A stretch of 64,000 nt of DNA, from the NCBI RefSeq assembly GCF_902825235.1, contig NZ_CADEAJ010000005.1, positions 1 through 64,000 on the forward strand, read 5' to 3'. Position numbers and translations under genes: made by a program. Below, one piece after another: positions 49,436-59,289 of this stretch. The DNA is from Bartonella vinsonii subsp. vinsonii. GTDB taxonomy: Bacteria > Pseudomonadota > Alphaproteobacteria > Rhizobiales > Rhizobiaceae. Positions within the stretch are counted from its first letter, which is position 1; each line of letters opens with the position of its first letter. The notes beneath the pieces are model-generated. The model did not search any database, was not told the origin of the DNA, and saw only the letters and a list, made by a program, of their open reading frames with translations.

Positions 49436-52400
49436 TTAGAATTGATAGCGGACTCCTCCGGAAAAACTAGCTCCAGAAAAACCTGCCTTGGTCAGTTTAT
49501 GTTGATAGACAACATCACCGTGAAGTGCAAACTTTTGAGATAATTTTGCATTAAAGCCTAATCCAGCTTCTAAGGAAGAACCAAAAGCTCCTAACTGGAA
49601 AGCATCTTTAAAGTGCACGGATTGTTTTCCTCCAAGACCATGAGAAAGGTGAAGCTTACCATAGAAAGCAACAACACGCGCCTCATCCGTTGCACTAAGC
49701 GTCTTGGTTAATCGTCCACCAACACGTGCCACCCATTGATCAAGGTTACCCATTTCAATATCAAAATTGTCAATATCACGGGTCTTATCAAAGTGGAGAT
49801 GTTGATAAACAACCTGAACCTGCGGATCAACAACAAAACTTTCATCCCCCATCATAAACATTTTACCAGCAGTCACAGAAGCACTGAGAGGTTTTCCCTT
49901 TAATGTTGCTGTCTTACCTCGTGCAAGAGTGACAACATCGCCTTTGAACACACCATAGGAGAGAAGACCATCCACATAACAGCCCGCATCATGCTGTATA
50001 CCGCCATACGCTGTAACGGACCATTTATCAAATGCACTCTTTTGACTTTGTTCAACATCTAAAGGTTGTAGAGAAAGCTTTCCATAAGACCCCATAATCC
50101 CTAAAGATGCATTACTATGTGCATTCTCAATGGTTTGCAGTAAAACACCTGCCTCTATAGCATGATAATCAAGCTCACCACCATAACCATATTCAAGCGC
50201 AGACAGATTTGAAGCATAACGATAACTCCCACCATAGCCGCGCACAAAAAAGGTAGGCTGTTCATCACTTTTCAATAATCCTCCAGAAGCAATTCGTAAA
50301 GCTTCTAAGCGATTATTTTCACTAGCAATATTCATCAAACCTGCTTGAAACAAGGCATTGGGCAAAAGCAAATAAGTGGGAACTTGTGGAACAACAGCCT
50401 TAATTTCGGGTTTGGGATGAGGTTCAGGAGATGGACTTGGAGCTGGTGCTGGATCAGGTTTAGGCTTAACATATCTATTTTCAAGACGAAAATCCCAAAA
50501 GTCTTTACTCCCTTTCACCAATCTTTGCCCCACACTCGCTTTTCCTAAAGGAGACCCTGGACCATAAGCATAAAGCTGATACTGATAAGGAGAATGGTCT
50601 GCTGTTACATAACCACCATCCAACTGAAAAGAATCTTGCTCTGCTTGTCCAGAAACCTGAATGATTGAAATACCTTCATCATTTCCACCATTCCCCGTAA
50701 GCGCTCTAGGACTTCCTGAAACACCACGCACATGAACTGTCGTTTTTCCAGAAACATCCCCATAAATCAAAACACGATCAGTCTTTTGATTATTCATTGG
50801 ACCACCAGAATTCAGATATGTGTTAAGATAAATATGCGCACCATCCTGTGCCTTATAAACCTCACCCGTTCCTTTTCCAATGCTGAGTGTTTGATAAGTG
50901 TAAGTCTCATCAGGTTTTGATGATGTAAACTTAATGGAACTATTACTTATAAGATTGACGAGCGAAACAGATGAAACACCTTTCAAACCAGCTTCACCCT
51001 GCTCTCTGTGTCGCTTCTTTTGTAAAATCCATGTAGAACCGTCGCCTAAATAAAATTTGGCAGTAGAATCCTCATCAACATACGCCTCCCCCTCAAGAGT
51101 AGAAGCAACAGCCAAAACTGCCACAGAAGCTCCCTTCTCAGCTTTTAAGAGGAGACTGTCTGAACTCAAGGTACTTTGCGTTAAACTAACAACACCAAAA
51201 GTTTTGTCAGTACTGTAAATTGCATCATCCTGAGCTGAAAACATCGTCCTCTGCAAATTAATAACCTTCAATCTGCCTAGAGTTTCCTCCTCCTTGGAAG
51301 CTTCTTCATTATCAAGTCCTCCCCATGGTTTCCCTCTCTGAAAATATATACCATAGGAGTTGTTTCCATTCACCTTAACATCAGAAGATTCAAGATTGAC
51401 CTCCGTTGCCTCAATATTATCCGATAAGCCTTCAAGCGGCAGAATTGAATTAAAAGTAGCTACAGTGTTTTCTGATAATATGCCATGCGTATTTTCAACG
51501 TTAATAATCACATTTTTAAAATTAACAGCCCCTCCTAAATCCATACGCACAACCGCATGATCCTTGCCTTTGTCGCCCTTCCCAGTAATTTTAACATTCT
51601 CGAGATTTACTTTTCCCCCTAACATCGAAGAAACCCCATGGCTGTTCATAAAATCAACTGATCCACCTGCCATCCAAATTTCTGAATTCTCATAACTTAA
51701 AAGACTTGCGATCCCATTAGCGGTCTTAATTTCTGTATCTTCTAAAAGAACAAATGACCTCTCTGTTGCATCAACCCCCTCATGACTTGCCTCAATCTTT
51801 CCATTTTTTACTTCAATCACTCCATTACTCGCACGAAGAGCTATAACTGTGCCTTTGAGAATCGGATCTTCCAAAACAATCTTACCGTTCTCTAATACAT
51901 GCACACCGACTGGAAAAGTTTCATCAGAAACTTGACCACTAACCGTTATACCCTTCCCACTAACCCTTGTGCCTATTCCTTTTACCGTTATAGCAGGATT
52001 ATAAGAGGCATTCGTAATCTTATAAGACTGATTGTCAATTTCACGCTCTCCACAATCATCACATAAATAATATAATCCATCATATACTATAAGCTTCTCC
52101 TCCCCATTCTTCCCAACCCTTGCATATTCTACAACAAAGACGTATGGACTCTTCTCTTTAAAGTCATTTTTAGATTCACCAAACATATCTCCACTAAGCC
52201 CCCTAAGGCTATTGAGATCATTACGCCCACTAAGCACACTAGACCTCTCTTCACTAAGCTCACCAGGGAGACCCTTATAACCACTAACAAATCCTCCTAT
52301 AATTCTACTAGGAATACGAGGAAAAAGCACTTTAGATGAACTAGAAGAAGACAGAGTAGGAAGCACAGGAGAAACAGTGATAGTATAACGATTATTACTA

Positions 52401-52504
52401 CGGTCCTCCGCATTTGCACCAACCACTCCTCCACTTTGAGACAAAGAAAGGAGAGCTGTCGTGAAAGTACATAAACATACATGATTTCTAAACACTTTAA
52501 TCAT
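49436..52504 (-). CDS. autotransporter 6: long N-terminal region, beta-helix passenger and barrel
   Basis: This 1022-residue autotransporter has a signal peptide (MIKVFRNHVCLCTFTTALL, cleavage probably near GANA at about 32) and an extra N-terminal region (about 35-150, Ser/Gly/Arg-rich) not found in its neighbours. The module YYLCDDCGEREIDNQSYKI at about 156 is a changed form of C-S-D-G. Beta-helix strands follow (GKIVLEDPILKGTVIALRASNG and on), then SIIQVSGQAEQDSFQL and FWDFRLENRYVKPKPD (about 675). A short linker (PAPAPSPSPEPHPKPE) leads to the barrel (about 705-1022) ending RYQF. GAGGGA precedes the ATG and a good promoter lies upstream. Confidence 0.92.
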   Translation of the reverse strand: MIKVFRNHVCLCTFTTALLSLSQSGGVVGANAEDRSNNRYTITVSPVLPTLSSSSSSKVLFPRIPSRIIGGFVSGYKGLPGELSEERSSVLSGRNDLNSLRGLSGDMFGESKNDFKEKSPYVFVVEYARVGKNGEEKLIVYDGLYYLCDDCGEREIDNQSYKITNASYNPAITVKGIGTRVSGKGITVSGQVSDETFPVGVHVLENGKIVLEDPILKGTVIALRASNGVIEVKNGKIEASHEGVDATERSFVLLEDTEIKTANGIASLLSYENSEIWMAGGSVDFMNSHGVSSMLGGKVNLENVKITGKGDKGKDHAVVRMDLGGAVNFKNVIINVENTHGILSENTVATFNSILPLEGLSDNIEATEVNLESSDVKVNGNNSYGIYFQRGKPWGGLDNEEASKEEETLGRLKVINLQRTMFSAQDDAIYSTDKTFGVVSLTQSTLSSDSLLLKAEKGASVAVLAVASTLEGEAYVDEDSTAKFYLGDGSTWILQKKRHREQGEAGLKGVSSVSLVNLISNSSIKFTSSKPDETYTYQTLSIGKGTGEVYKAQDGAHIYLNTYLNSGGPMNNQKTDRVLIYGDVSGKTTVHVRGVSGSPRALTGNGGNDEGISIIQVSGQAEQDSFQLDGGYVTADHSPYQYQLYAYGPGSPLGKASVGQRLVKGSKDFWDFRLENRYVKPKPDPAPAPSPSPEPHPKPEIKAVVPQVPTYLLLPNALFQAGLMNIASENNRLEALRIASGGLLKSDEQPTFFVRGYGGSYRYASNLSALEYGYGGELDYHAIEAGVLLQTIENAHSNASLGIMGSYGKLSLQPLDVEQSQKSAFDKWSVTAYGGIQHDAGCYVDGLLSYGVFKGDVVTLARGKTATLKGKPLSASVTAGKMFMMGDESFVVDPQVQVVYQHLHFDKTRDIDNFDIEMGNLDQWVARVGGRLTKTLSATDEARVVAFYGKLHLSHGLGGKQSVHFKDAFQLGAFGSSLEAGLGFNAKLSQKFALHGDVVYQHKLTKAGFSGASFSGGVRYQF

Positions 52505-52717
52505 AGTTCCCTCGAAACTTTATTTCCCCTCTCATTGAAAATAAAAGCACCGATAAAAACACCTCCACCGACACCTCAAAAAAAAGGTGTAAACAAAGGA
52601 CGCCTCTACTGCTCATTTGACCCGTGCAATAAATTATCCAAACAACCTTATTAGAAAATCTGAATACAAGACAAAGACTACCCATAAGAGAATTAATAAG
52701 ACATTACACTTTATGGG

Positions 52718-52746
52718 TGTATAATGCATTTTGTGTTTCGTGTAAA
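52718..52746 (-). promoter_or_regulatory. predicted promoter of autotransporter 6
   Basis: TTTACA (52746-52741), 17 bases ending ACAAAATGCAT, TATACA (52723-52718) on the minus strand. Close to consensus. Confidence 0.6.
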
Positions 52747-53130
52747 GCAAAAATAAAACTATTACGCGTAATTAATGAAATTCGCCACCTATCATTGTGG
52801 ACTTTAAAAAACTAACAAAAGATGCACATGAAAAGGATTGCCAAAATCCGTAAAAACATAAAGACAAGATTAAGGAAGCATAAACATCATAGCGGAGAAA
52901 TAAGATCAGGCAGGATATTGTGCATAAACACTGAGCTGCACCGCATTAAAAATGCCTCTTAAAAGCCTGCCATCATAGCATATTTTATAATCAGAAATTT
53001 AAGAAATTCGCTTTTGCATAGAAAAAATGATACAACCATGAGATGCTTTCACGCAAAACAAAAAAACATAACTTGTTTCATTCACATCAAAAGAACAAGA
53101 ATTTCCTAGTGAAGCAAGACAGATTATTAT
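52747..53130. other. intergenic stretch between autotransporters 6 and 7
   Basis: About 380 AT-rich bases with no gene, repeat or RNA fold that I can support. Confidence 0.5.
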
Positions 53131-53161
53131 AAAAAAAGGCAGCACAAAGTGCTGCCTTTTC
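53131..53161 (-). terminator. terminator of autotransporter 7
   Basis: A perfect 12-bp stem with a 3-base loop: AAAAGGCAGCAC (53134-53145) pairs with GTGCTGCCTTTT (53149-53160). It lies about 25 bases past the stop, and A/T runs on both sides could stop either direction. Confidence 0.85.
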
Positions 53162-53187
53162 TATAAAGGTAAGTACTGTACCTTATC

Positions 53188-56100
53188 TTAGAATTGATAG
53201 CGAACTCCTCCGGAAAAACTAGCTCCAGAAAAACCAGCTTTATTGAGCTGATGTTGATAGACAACATCACCGTGAAGTGCAAACTTTTGAGATAATTTTG
53301 CATTAAAGCCTAATCCAGCTTCTAAGGAAGAACCAAAAGCTCCTAACTGGAAAGCATCTTTAAAGTGCACAGACTGTTTTCCTTCAAAACCATGAGCAAG
53401 ATAAAGCTTACCGTAGAAAGCAACAGCATTCATGCCTTCAGAGCCTATAGGAGTCTTGGTTAAGCGTCCACCAACACGTGCCACCCATTGATCAAGGTTA
53501 CCCATTTCAATGTCAAAACTATCGATATCACGAGCTTTATTAAACTGGAGATGTTGATACACAACCTGAACCTGCGGATCAAAGACAAACCCCTTATATC
53601 CCGTAGCAATTGTCTGACCACCAGATAAGGAAACACTCAAAGGATTACCTTTCAATGTTGCTGTCTTACCCCGTGCAAGAGTGAGAACATCACCTTTGAA
53701 CAGACCATATGATAAAAGACCATCAACATAGAAGCCAACATTATGCTGCATGCTACCATATACTGTAGCAGTCCATTTATCAAATGCACTCTTCTGACTT
53801 TGCTCAACATTCAAAGGCTGCAGAGAAAGTTTTCCATAAGTTCCCATAACACCAAAGGATATAGCACTATCAGAATTTTCAATAGTTTGCAGTAGAACAC
53901 CCGCCTCTACACCATGATAGTCAAGATCACCTCCATAACCATATTCAAGTGCAGATAAATTCGAAGCATAACGATAACTCCCACCATAGCCACGCAAATA
54001 TAAAGCAGGATTCTCACGAGCTTCTATCTTTCCACTGAAAGTTGTACGCAATAAGTCAAACTGCTTATTTTGATTGTTGATATCCACCAAACCGGCATGG
54101 AATACACTATTTGGTAAAAGAAGATAAGTTGGAACTTGTGGAACAACAGATCTTACGACTCGTTCAGGGAGAACAAACCCAACCATAGAAGAAGACTTAA
54201 CATATTGATTTTCTAGTCGGAAATTCCAGAATTCTCCACCATCCTTAATAAATTTCTGCTGAATATGTTCCTGCTTTGATGTCACTTCTGGACCATAAGA
54301 ACGAAGTGTATATTTGTAAGGTGAATTTCTCAGTGCAACATAATTACCCCTGAGTCGGAAAGAATCTCTCGCTGCATTTCCATAAACCTGAATAACAGAA
54401 ACGCTGTGAGCATTCTGGGTATCCTTACTTTCTAGGTTTCCCGAAACGCCTCGCACATCTATTACCGTTTTCCCCTCAACATCACCACGAATTACAAGCC
54501 TATCAGTTACTTGATTATCACTAGGATCATTGGGGTTTAAACGTGCATTAAGACGGATTGAAACATTGCCTTGCGCTTTATAAACAGTCCCTTTCCCGTC
54601 TCCGATACGCAGTGTCTGATACTTTAACTCTTCAGATTCCAAAGGCGCAAACTCTATATGGCTATTGACAAGATTTACTGAAGAAATACACGAATCCACA
54701 CACTCTGGATCTGAAGCACTTAAAGTCTTCTGTGTACTTCTTTTCAGATGCCACTCTGATCCAGAGGTTAAATCTAATTTGGCATAAGAGCCTTTATCAA
54801 CGCGAGCACCACCGACAACACTAGAACCATCAACCGAAATCGATATATTAGAGTTATTTTCAGCTTTCAACAGCAGGTCACCAGAAAGAAGTGCTTCATT
54901 TTCTAAGGAAACACGTCCACCAGAATGATTACCATACACAGCTACACTGTCTGGAACTTCGAAATTAGTTTTCTTCAATAAAACCTCTCCCGTTATAGCT
55001 ATAGGTGTTTTTTTCTGTAAAGCTTCAGCATTTCTCTTAACAACACTTGCTTTCTCAACAGAACTTTTTTCTTCAGAACGCTTCGCTGGCAATGCTGAAA
55101 CAATTTCCTCTGGGCTCCTATTTCGATTTTGCTTATCTACTCCTCCTCGTTCCGCCCCATCAAAATATATACCATAGGCTTTATCACCTTCTACTGTAAC
55201 GGTAGAAAACTCAATATTAGCGCGATTCATAGAAGAACGAACATCAGAAGATCTTTTTCTCCTAGAAGAACCTGTCTCAACAACGTCACTACTCCTCCTA
55301 ACCCACAAAGCATTGGCATTAGTAACAACATTTCCCTCAACAAAATCAACAGAGCCACCATTACTCAACAGAAAAGCTGCACCCCCATCTCTCTCTGTGG
55401 AACCAGGCTTATTTTGTTCTTTTTTAGCCGTAATATTAACCTTGTCTAATTTAACACGTCCCCCAGCTTCTGACATAACTGCCGCTCCACTTTTCAAAAT
55501 GATCGCCCCAGAGTTCATAGTTATCTCACCAGCCTTACTAGCCAAACCAGCTGCAACATCCCCCGTCACATTAATTTTCGTATCCTTTAAATTAATAGAT
55601 GATCCAGAACCAGCCAAAGCACCCACATAAAGCGCATCAACTGTCCCACCAGTCATCTTAACCTTTCCGCCACTTTGCGCTTCAAGCCCAATTACAGAAG
55701 ATGTAATTGTTGATTTATTATCCAAAACAATCTCTGCTTTTTCTTCTGCAAGTACAGCACTCACAGCCTGCATTTCAGTAAAATCAACATTATTTTTACT
55801 ATCAGAAGAACCCGCACCACTAATAGTAGCATTCTCTAATTTAACAACTGTATTACTCTTTGCATGCATAGAATGCTGAGCTTTATCACTTGCCTTCAGT
55901 GTAAGATTTGTCATTGTATGTGATTGACCATCACTACAAAAATAAGCACCTTGCAATCTTTCCGTACCATTTTTCTCCGTATTACTACACTGAGAAGAAA
56001 CACCTTTCTGCTTTATACCATTGGCTGATACAGTCGCCACCATAGGCTTGTGTGATTCAGATCTAGGTGTGCCGGCTCCTTTATTATAAAGTAGAACACG

Positions 56101-59007
56101 CGCTACAGGTTTACCACCCGTCTCCTTAGAGGCAGGCTTCCTTTGCTTAGATTGAGGAGCAGAAGATGAAGCCCGAGATGAAACTAATTCAACCTTTATA
56201 TTATTATCCTCTGTAATATGACCTTCTTCGTTTACTATATCATATTCACCAATAGTTTTCTCAGTTGTCAAAACACTTCCTGAAGCAGATGGAGTATCTC
56301 CTGAAACTGCAAAAGTTGGAATCAGATCTTCAACAGATGCATCAACTGAATCCACATCATCTTCTTCTACATCATCATCATCTTCTTCTACTATATTATA
56401 CCCGATATCATCATATTCCCCCCCTGAATTACCAAGAAGAGCAATACTTATAGTTTCACCATTTTCATCTGTTGTTTGCGATAATGGAGACCCCTCTGTA
56501 CCTTCTCCAACAGAAACAACACGCTCAATTTCTAAAGAGAAATCCCAAAATTGGTTTCCCAATCCTAACAATGAAGGATTGAAAGCGTCATCTTTTTTTT
56601 GCACAGCATGAAGAGTATATTGATAAGGCGTACCCAGAGTAACATAAGAACCATTCAGCCTGAAAGAATCTTTTTTTGCTTGCCCATAAACCTGAATAAG
56701 CGAAACACTGTGTTTAGCTGAATCCGCTTGCCCTTTTCCACCTGAAGTATCATTCACATGTACTATAGTTTCCCCTTCAACGTCACCATTAACTATAAGC
56801 CTATCAGATACTTGAGTATTTTGTGCACCAGACGGAGCTGAATTTACATTGAAATAAATATTTGAGGTCCCAGAAGCTGTGTAAACCACACCGTTTCGAC
56901 TTGCATCTGCACTTCCAATGCGAAGGGTTCGATATTCAATATCCCCAGCATTTCCATTTCTGAAAGAAGTAAAAAATTTAATATCACTATCTGAAAGTTT
57001 TATAGATGAAATACATGAATCCACACAACTCTCATCTGAACTTTTCAAACTACTATATAGATTCTTTTTTACATGCCATTCCGATCTATCGGATAAGAAA
57101 AGCTTAGCATGAGAACCTTTCTCAATACGAGCACCTCCTATAATTGAAGAGTCGTGAACAAAAACAGACAGATCGGACTTATTTTCAGCTTTCAATAATA
57201 AACCACCTGAAACACTTGATTTGCCTTTTATAACAACGTTCCCCGCCAAATCATCACCATAAATGGCCACACCATTTGGAACTTCGAGACGAGTACCGTT
57301 CAAAAGAACTGCATGTAACCTACTTTTCTTATCTTTCTCCCTCCCCAATAGCGCTGCATTATCACCGTTCATAAAGTTTTCTTCCCCATCAAAATATATA
57401 CCGTAAGATTTACCTCTCATTGTAATAGTTGACTTTTGAATATCAGAAATTATGAACTTGGTAACTTTAGAGGGTAAGCGAGGTTTTACAGAAAATAAAT
57501 CCGCCCCTAAAAAATGCTCTATAGCAGAAGAAGTCTCATTAATGGAAACAGTACTAATATTGGGCGTAGTTACTATCGCCTTTCCTCCGTCCATCAGCAC
57601 TTTCACTCCATCAAATTCTTCTTGATCATCTTGATCAACAAACTCTAGATCCGAATAATCAAAAACTGTTTCTGGAAATGCACTACTTATCAACAATGCA
57701 AGGGTATTGGAACCTTCAAGTTGTCCATTTTTAAAAGAAATGCTACCTCCATACGATAACAAACCGGCACTATATTCGCTTAAAGCTTCGCTTTTTCCCT
57801 CAGAAACTCTGATAGTAGTTCCATCTAATACCGCAGCTCCCCCTGCTTCCGATACAACCCCTACCCCACCTTCTTCTATAATAATTTGTCCAGACTGCAT
57901 CTGTATAACAGATTTTCCAGAACTCCATAAACCAACTCCAAGAACATCAATATTTACTTTATTTAAAGAAATTACTCCACTATCTTTAGCTAAAGCACTT
58001 ATATAAGCACCTTTGATAGACCCATTTAGCATAGAGATAGTTCCGGAATCTAGAGCTTCAAGTCCAATAAAAAAACCCCTAATTTTTGAGTCTATTAAAT
58101 TAACTGTGTTATTTTTGTGTTCTACCGACACACCAACCCCCCAATTGATTTTATTAAGAGAAACACTTGCACCCGGTCCTGCATTAGGCCCAGCCGGTCC
58201 TGCATCAGGACGATTTCTATTAACACTTCTATCATAAATTAATTTATTAATATCTTGCATTCCTAAAAGGCTGGGAGAACTATTCTCTCCCCGTACATTC
58301 ATAATAGATACATTCTCCAAATAGAAGACAGTTCCCTCTTGAGGATTCTGTAACTGACCATTCAAACGTACAGCAGTCTCTTTCTCTTTCGCCACAACAC
58401 TCCCCCCTTGTATTCCATATGCTCCAGGCTGAGCGCAGAGGACAGCGTTATGTACCACAGAATTATCAAAATCTACAGAATTACGCTTTGGAGCCCCCGC
58501 ATCTGCAGCTCTTGTTACTCTACTGCGTGTATTTTGAGGACCTAGCCCACCTGGAATAGCACCACCTGCAGAGGAAGCTGGAACATTTCTTAAAGTATCA
58601 TTGAGAACACCACCTGGGACAGCAGCTGACATACCTTTTGGAACAGCAGTAATTGGAACACCTGGAACAGCACCTGGAACAGCACCTGGAACACCAGCAC
58701 CTGGAACACCAGCACCTGGAACACCAGCACCTGGAACACCAGCACTTGGAACACCAGCGCCTAGAACAACACCTGCAACACTATTATCTAAACCGCCCAT
58801 TAGACTACCAAGAGTAACAACAGCATTCTGTCCAGGAGAAAGACAACTAGTAACAGGTGAATATACTATCTGATTCTTACGCACAGTCCCCGATGCACCC
58901 CCAGCTACAATATCGTTGGATTCACCTTGAGAAGGTGTAACTGTATTTGCGTATGATAAAGATATTCCAAAGCTCGGTAATAGCAACCGATTACCCATCA
59001 CTTCCAT
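53188..59007 (-). CDS. autotransporter 7: giant double-passenger protein with interrupted signal peptide
   Basis: From the first ATG after an upstream stop, 1939 residues. Order: Gly/Ala/Val/Pro pentapeptide repeats (GAGVP, about 80-105), a first beta-helix passenger (about 210-820) ending with [16 protein letters not shown] and [12 protein letters not shown], an acidic/Ser linker (about 830-1000; [14 protein letters not shown]), then a second complete passenger opening [14 protein letters not shown] (about 1030) and ending [11 protein letters not shown] (about 1590), and one barrel (about 1619-1939) ending RYQF. So one autotransporter without its barrel appears fused to a second. The true start is at 59091, but a TAA cuts the signal peptide, so export as read is doubtful. 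Confidence 0.85.
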   Translation of the reverse strand: MEVMGNRLLLPSFGISLSYANTVTPSQGESNDIVAGGASGTVRKNQIVYSPVTSCLSPGQNAVVTLGSLMGGLDNSVAGVVLGAGVPSAGVPGAGVPGAGVPGAGVPGAVPGAVPGVPITAVPKGMSAAVPGGVLNDTLRNVPASSAGGAIPGGLGPQNTRSRVTRAADAGAPKRNSVDFDNSVVHNAVLCAQPGAYGIQGGSVVAKEKETAVRLNGQLQNPQEGTVFYLENVSIMNVRGENSSPSLLGMQDINKLIYDRSVNRNRPDAGPAGPNAGPGASVSLNKINWGVGVSVEHKNNTVNLIDSKIRGFFIGLEALDSGTISMLNGSIKGAYISALAKDSGVISLNKVNIDVLGVGLWSSGKSVIQMQSGQIIIEEGGVGVVSEAGGAAVLDGTTIRVSEGKSEALSEYSAGLLSYGGSISFKNGQLEGSNTLALLISSAFPETVFDYSDLEFVDQDDQEEFDGVKVLMDGGKAIVTTPNISTVSINETSSAIEHFLGADLFSVKPRLPSKVTKFIISDIQKSTITMRGKSYGIYFDGEENFMNGDNAALLGREKDKKSRLHAVLLNGTRLEVPNGVAIYGDDLAGNVVIKGKSSVSGGLLLKAENKSDLSVFVHDSSIIGGARIEKGSHAKLFLSDRSEWHVKKNLYSSLKSSDESCVDSCISSIKLSDSDIKFFTSFRNGNAGDIEYRTLRIGSADASRNGVVYTASGTSNIYFNVNSAPSGAQNTQVSDRLIVNGDVEGETIVHVNDTSGGKGQADSAKHSVSLIQVYGQAKKDSFRLNGSYVTLGTPYQYTLHAVQKKDDAFNPSLLGLGNQFWDFSLEIERVVSVGEGTEGSPLSQTTDENGETISIALLGNSGGEYDDIGYNIVEEDDDDVEEDDVDSVDASVEDLIPTFAVSGDTPSASGSVLTTEKTIGEYDIVNEEGHITEDNNIKVELVSSRASSSAPQSKQRKPASKETGGKPVARVLLYNKGAGTPRSESHKPMVATVSANGIKQKGVSSQCSNTEKNGTERLQGAYFCSDGQSHTMTNLTLKASDKAQHSMHAKSNTVVKLENATISGAGSSDSKNNVDFTEMQAVSAVLAEEKAEIVLDNKSTITSSVIGLEAQSGGKVKMTGGTVDALYVGALAGSGSSINLKDTKINVTGDVAAGLASKAGEITMNSGAIILKSGAAVMSEAGGRVKLDKVNITAKKEQNKPGSTERDGGAAFLLSNGGSVDFVEGNVVTNANALWVRRSSDVVETGSSRRKRSSDVRSSMNRANIEFSTVTVEGDKAYGIYFDGAERGGVDKQNRNRSPEEIVSALPAKRSEEKSSVEKASVVKRNAEALQKKTPIAITGEVLLKKTNFEVPDSVAVYGNHSGGRVSLENEALLSGDLLLKAENNSNISISVDGSSVVGGARVDKGSYAKLDLTSGSEWHLKRSTQKTLSASDPECVDSCISSVNLVNSHIEFAPLESEELKYQTLRIGDGKGTVYKAQGNVSIRLNARLNPNDPSDNQVTDRLVIRGDVEGKTVIDVRGVSGNLESKDTQNAHSVSVIQVYGNAARDSFRLRGNYVALRNSPYKYTLRSYGPEVTSKQEHIQQKFIKDGGEFWNFRLENQYVKSSSMVGFVLPERVVRSVVPQVPTYLLLPNSVFHAGLVDINNQNKQFDLLRTTFSGKIEARENPALYLRGYGGSYRYASNLSALEYGYGGDLDYHGVEAGVLLQTIENSDSAISFGVMGTYGKLSLQPLNVEQSQKSAFDKWTATVYGSMQHNVGFYVDGLLSYGLFKGDVLTLARGKTATLKGNPLSVSLSGGQTIATGYKGFVFDPQVQVVYQHLQFNKARDIDSFDIEMGNLDQWVARVGGRLTKTPIGSEGMNAVAFYGKLYLAHGFEGKQSVHFKDAFQLGAFGSSLEAGLGFNAKLSQKFALHGDVVYQHQLNKAGFSGASFSGGVRYQF
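58659..58770 (-). repeat. 15-bp tandem repeats encoding G-A-G-V-P units
   Basis: The unit ACACCAGCACCTGGA and close variants repeat about six times in frame. The peptide (GAGVP repeated) resembles elastin- or collagen-like low-complexity segments and is absent from the other autotransporters. Confidence 0.85.
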
Positions 59008-59091
59008 AGAAGCATCTACACCTTATAAAAAGAAGAAAGCACTTGTTGTCAGTGCGCACAGACTTGTACGCTTTTTAAATACATTGGTCAT
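59008..59091 (-). pseudogene. signal-peptide segment of autotransporter 7 ended by TAA
   Basis: From ATG 59091 the minus strand reads MTNVFKKRTSLCALTTSAFFFL, then TAA (59025-59023), then GVDASMEVM in the same frame as the large gene. Sister genes have Q at this place (for example FLQVINVNA), so a single C-to-T change, CAA to TAA, explains the stop. No indel is needed. Confidence 0.85.
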
Positions 59092-59158
59092 ATGTCAAAC
59101 TTTCTAAATAATGTTGCAAAAACACTAGAATTAAGTGAAAATGAGGTAAGTGAACAAT

Positions 59159-59186
59159 TTGTAACATATGTTAGTCAACTTTACAA
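59159..59186. promoter_or_regulatory. inverted repeat between autotransporter 7 and the iron-uptake operon
   Basis: TTGTAA (59159-59164) and TTACAA (59181-59186) form an inverted pair, with the perfect palindrome AACATATGTT at 59163-59172. It lies in the shared control region of two divergent units, one of them iron-related, so an operator (for an iron regulator, for example) is possible. It does not match a classical Fur box well. Confidence 0.25.
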
Positions 59187-59289
59187 CATAGTGTTATTTA
59201 TTTACGCTTCATTTTGTGCATAAAAATACCAAAGTTAAGTTTTTAAGTGCGCAAACCCTTGTAATATTAGATAAAAGGATAAAATTACG

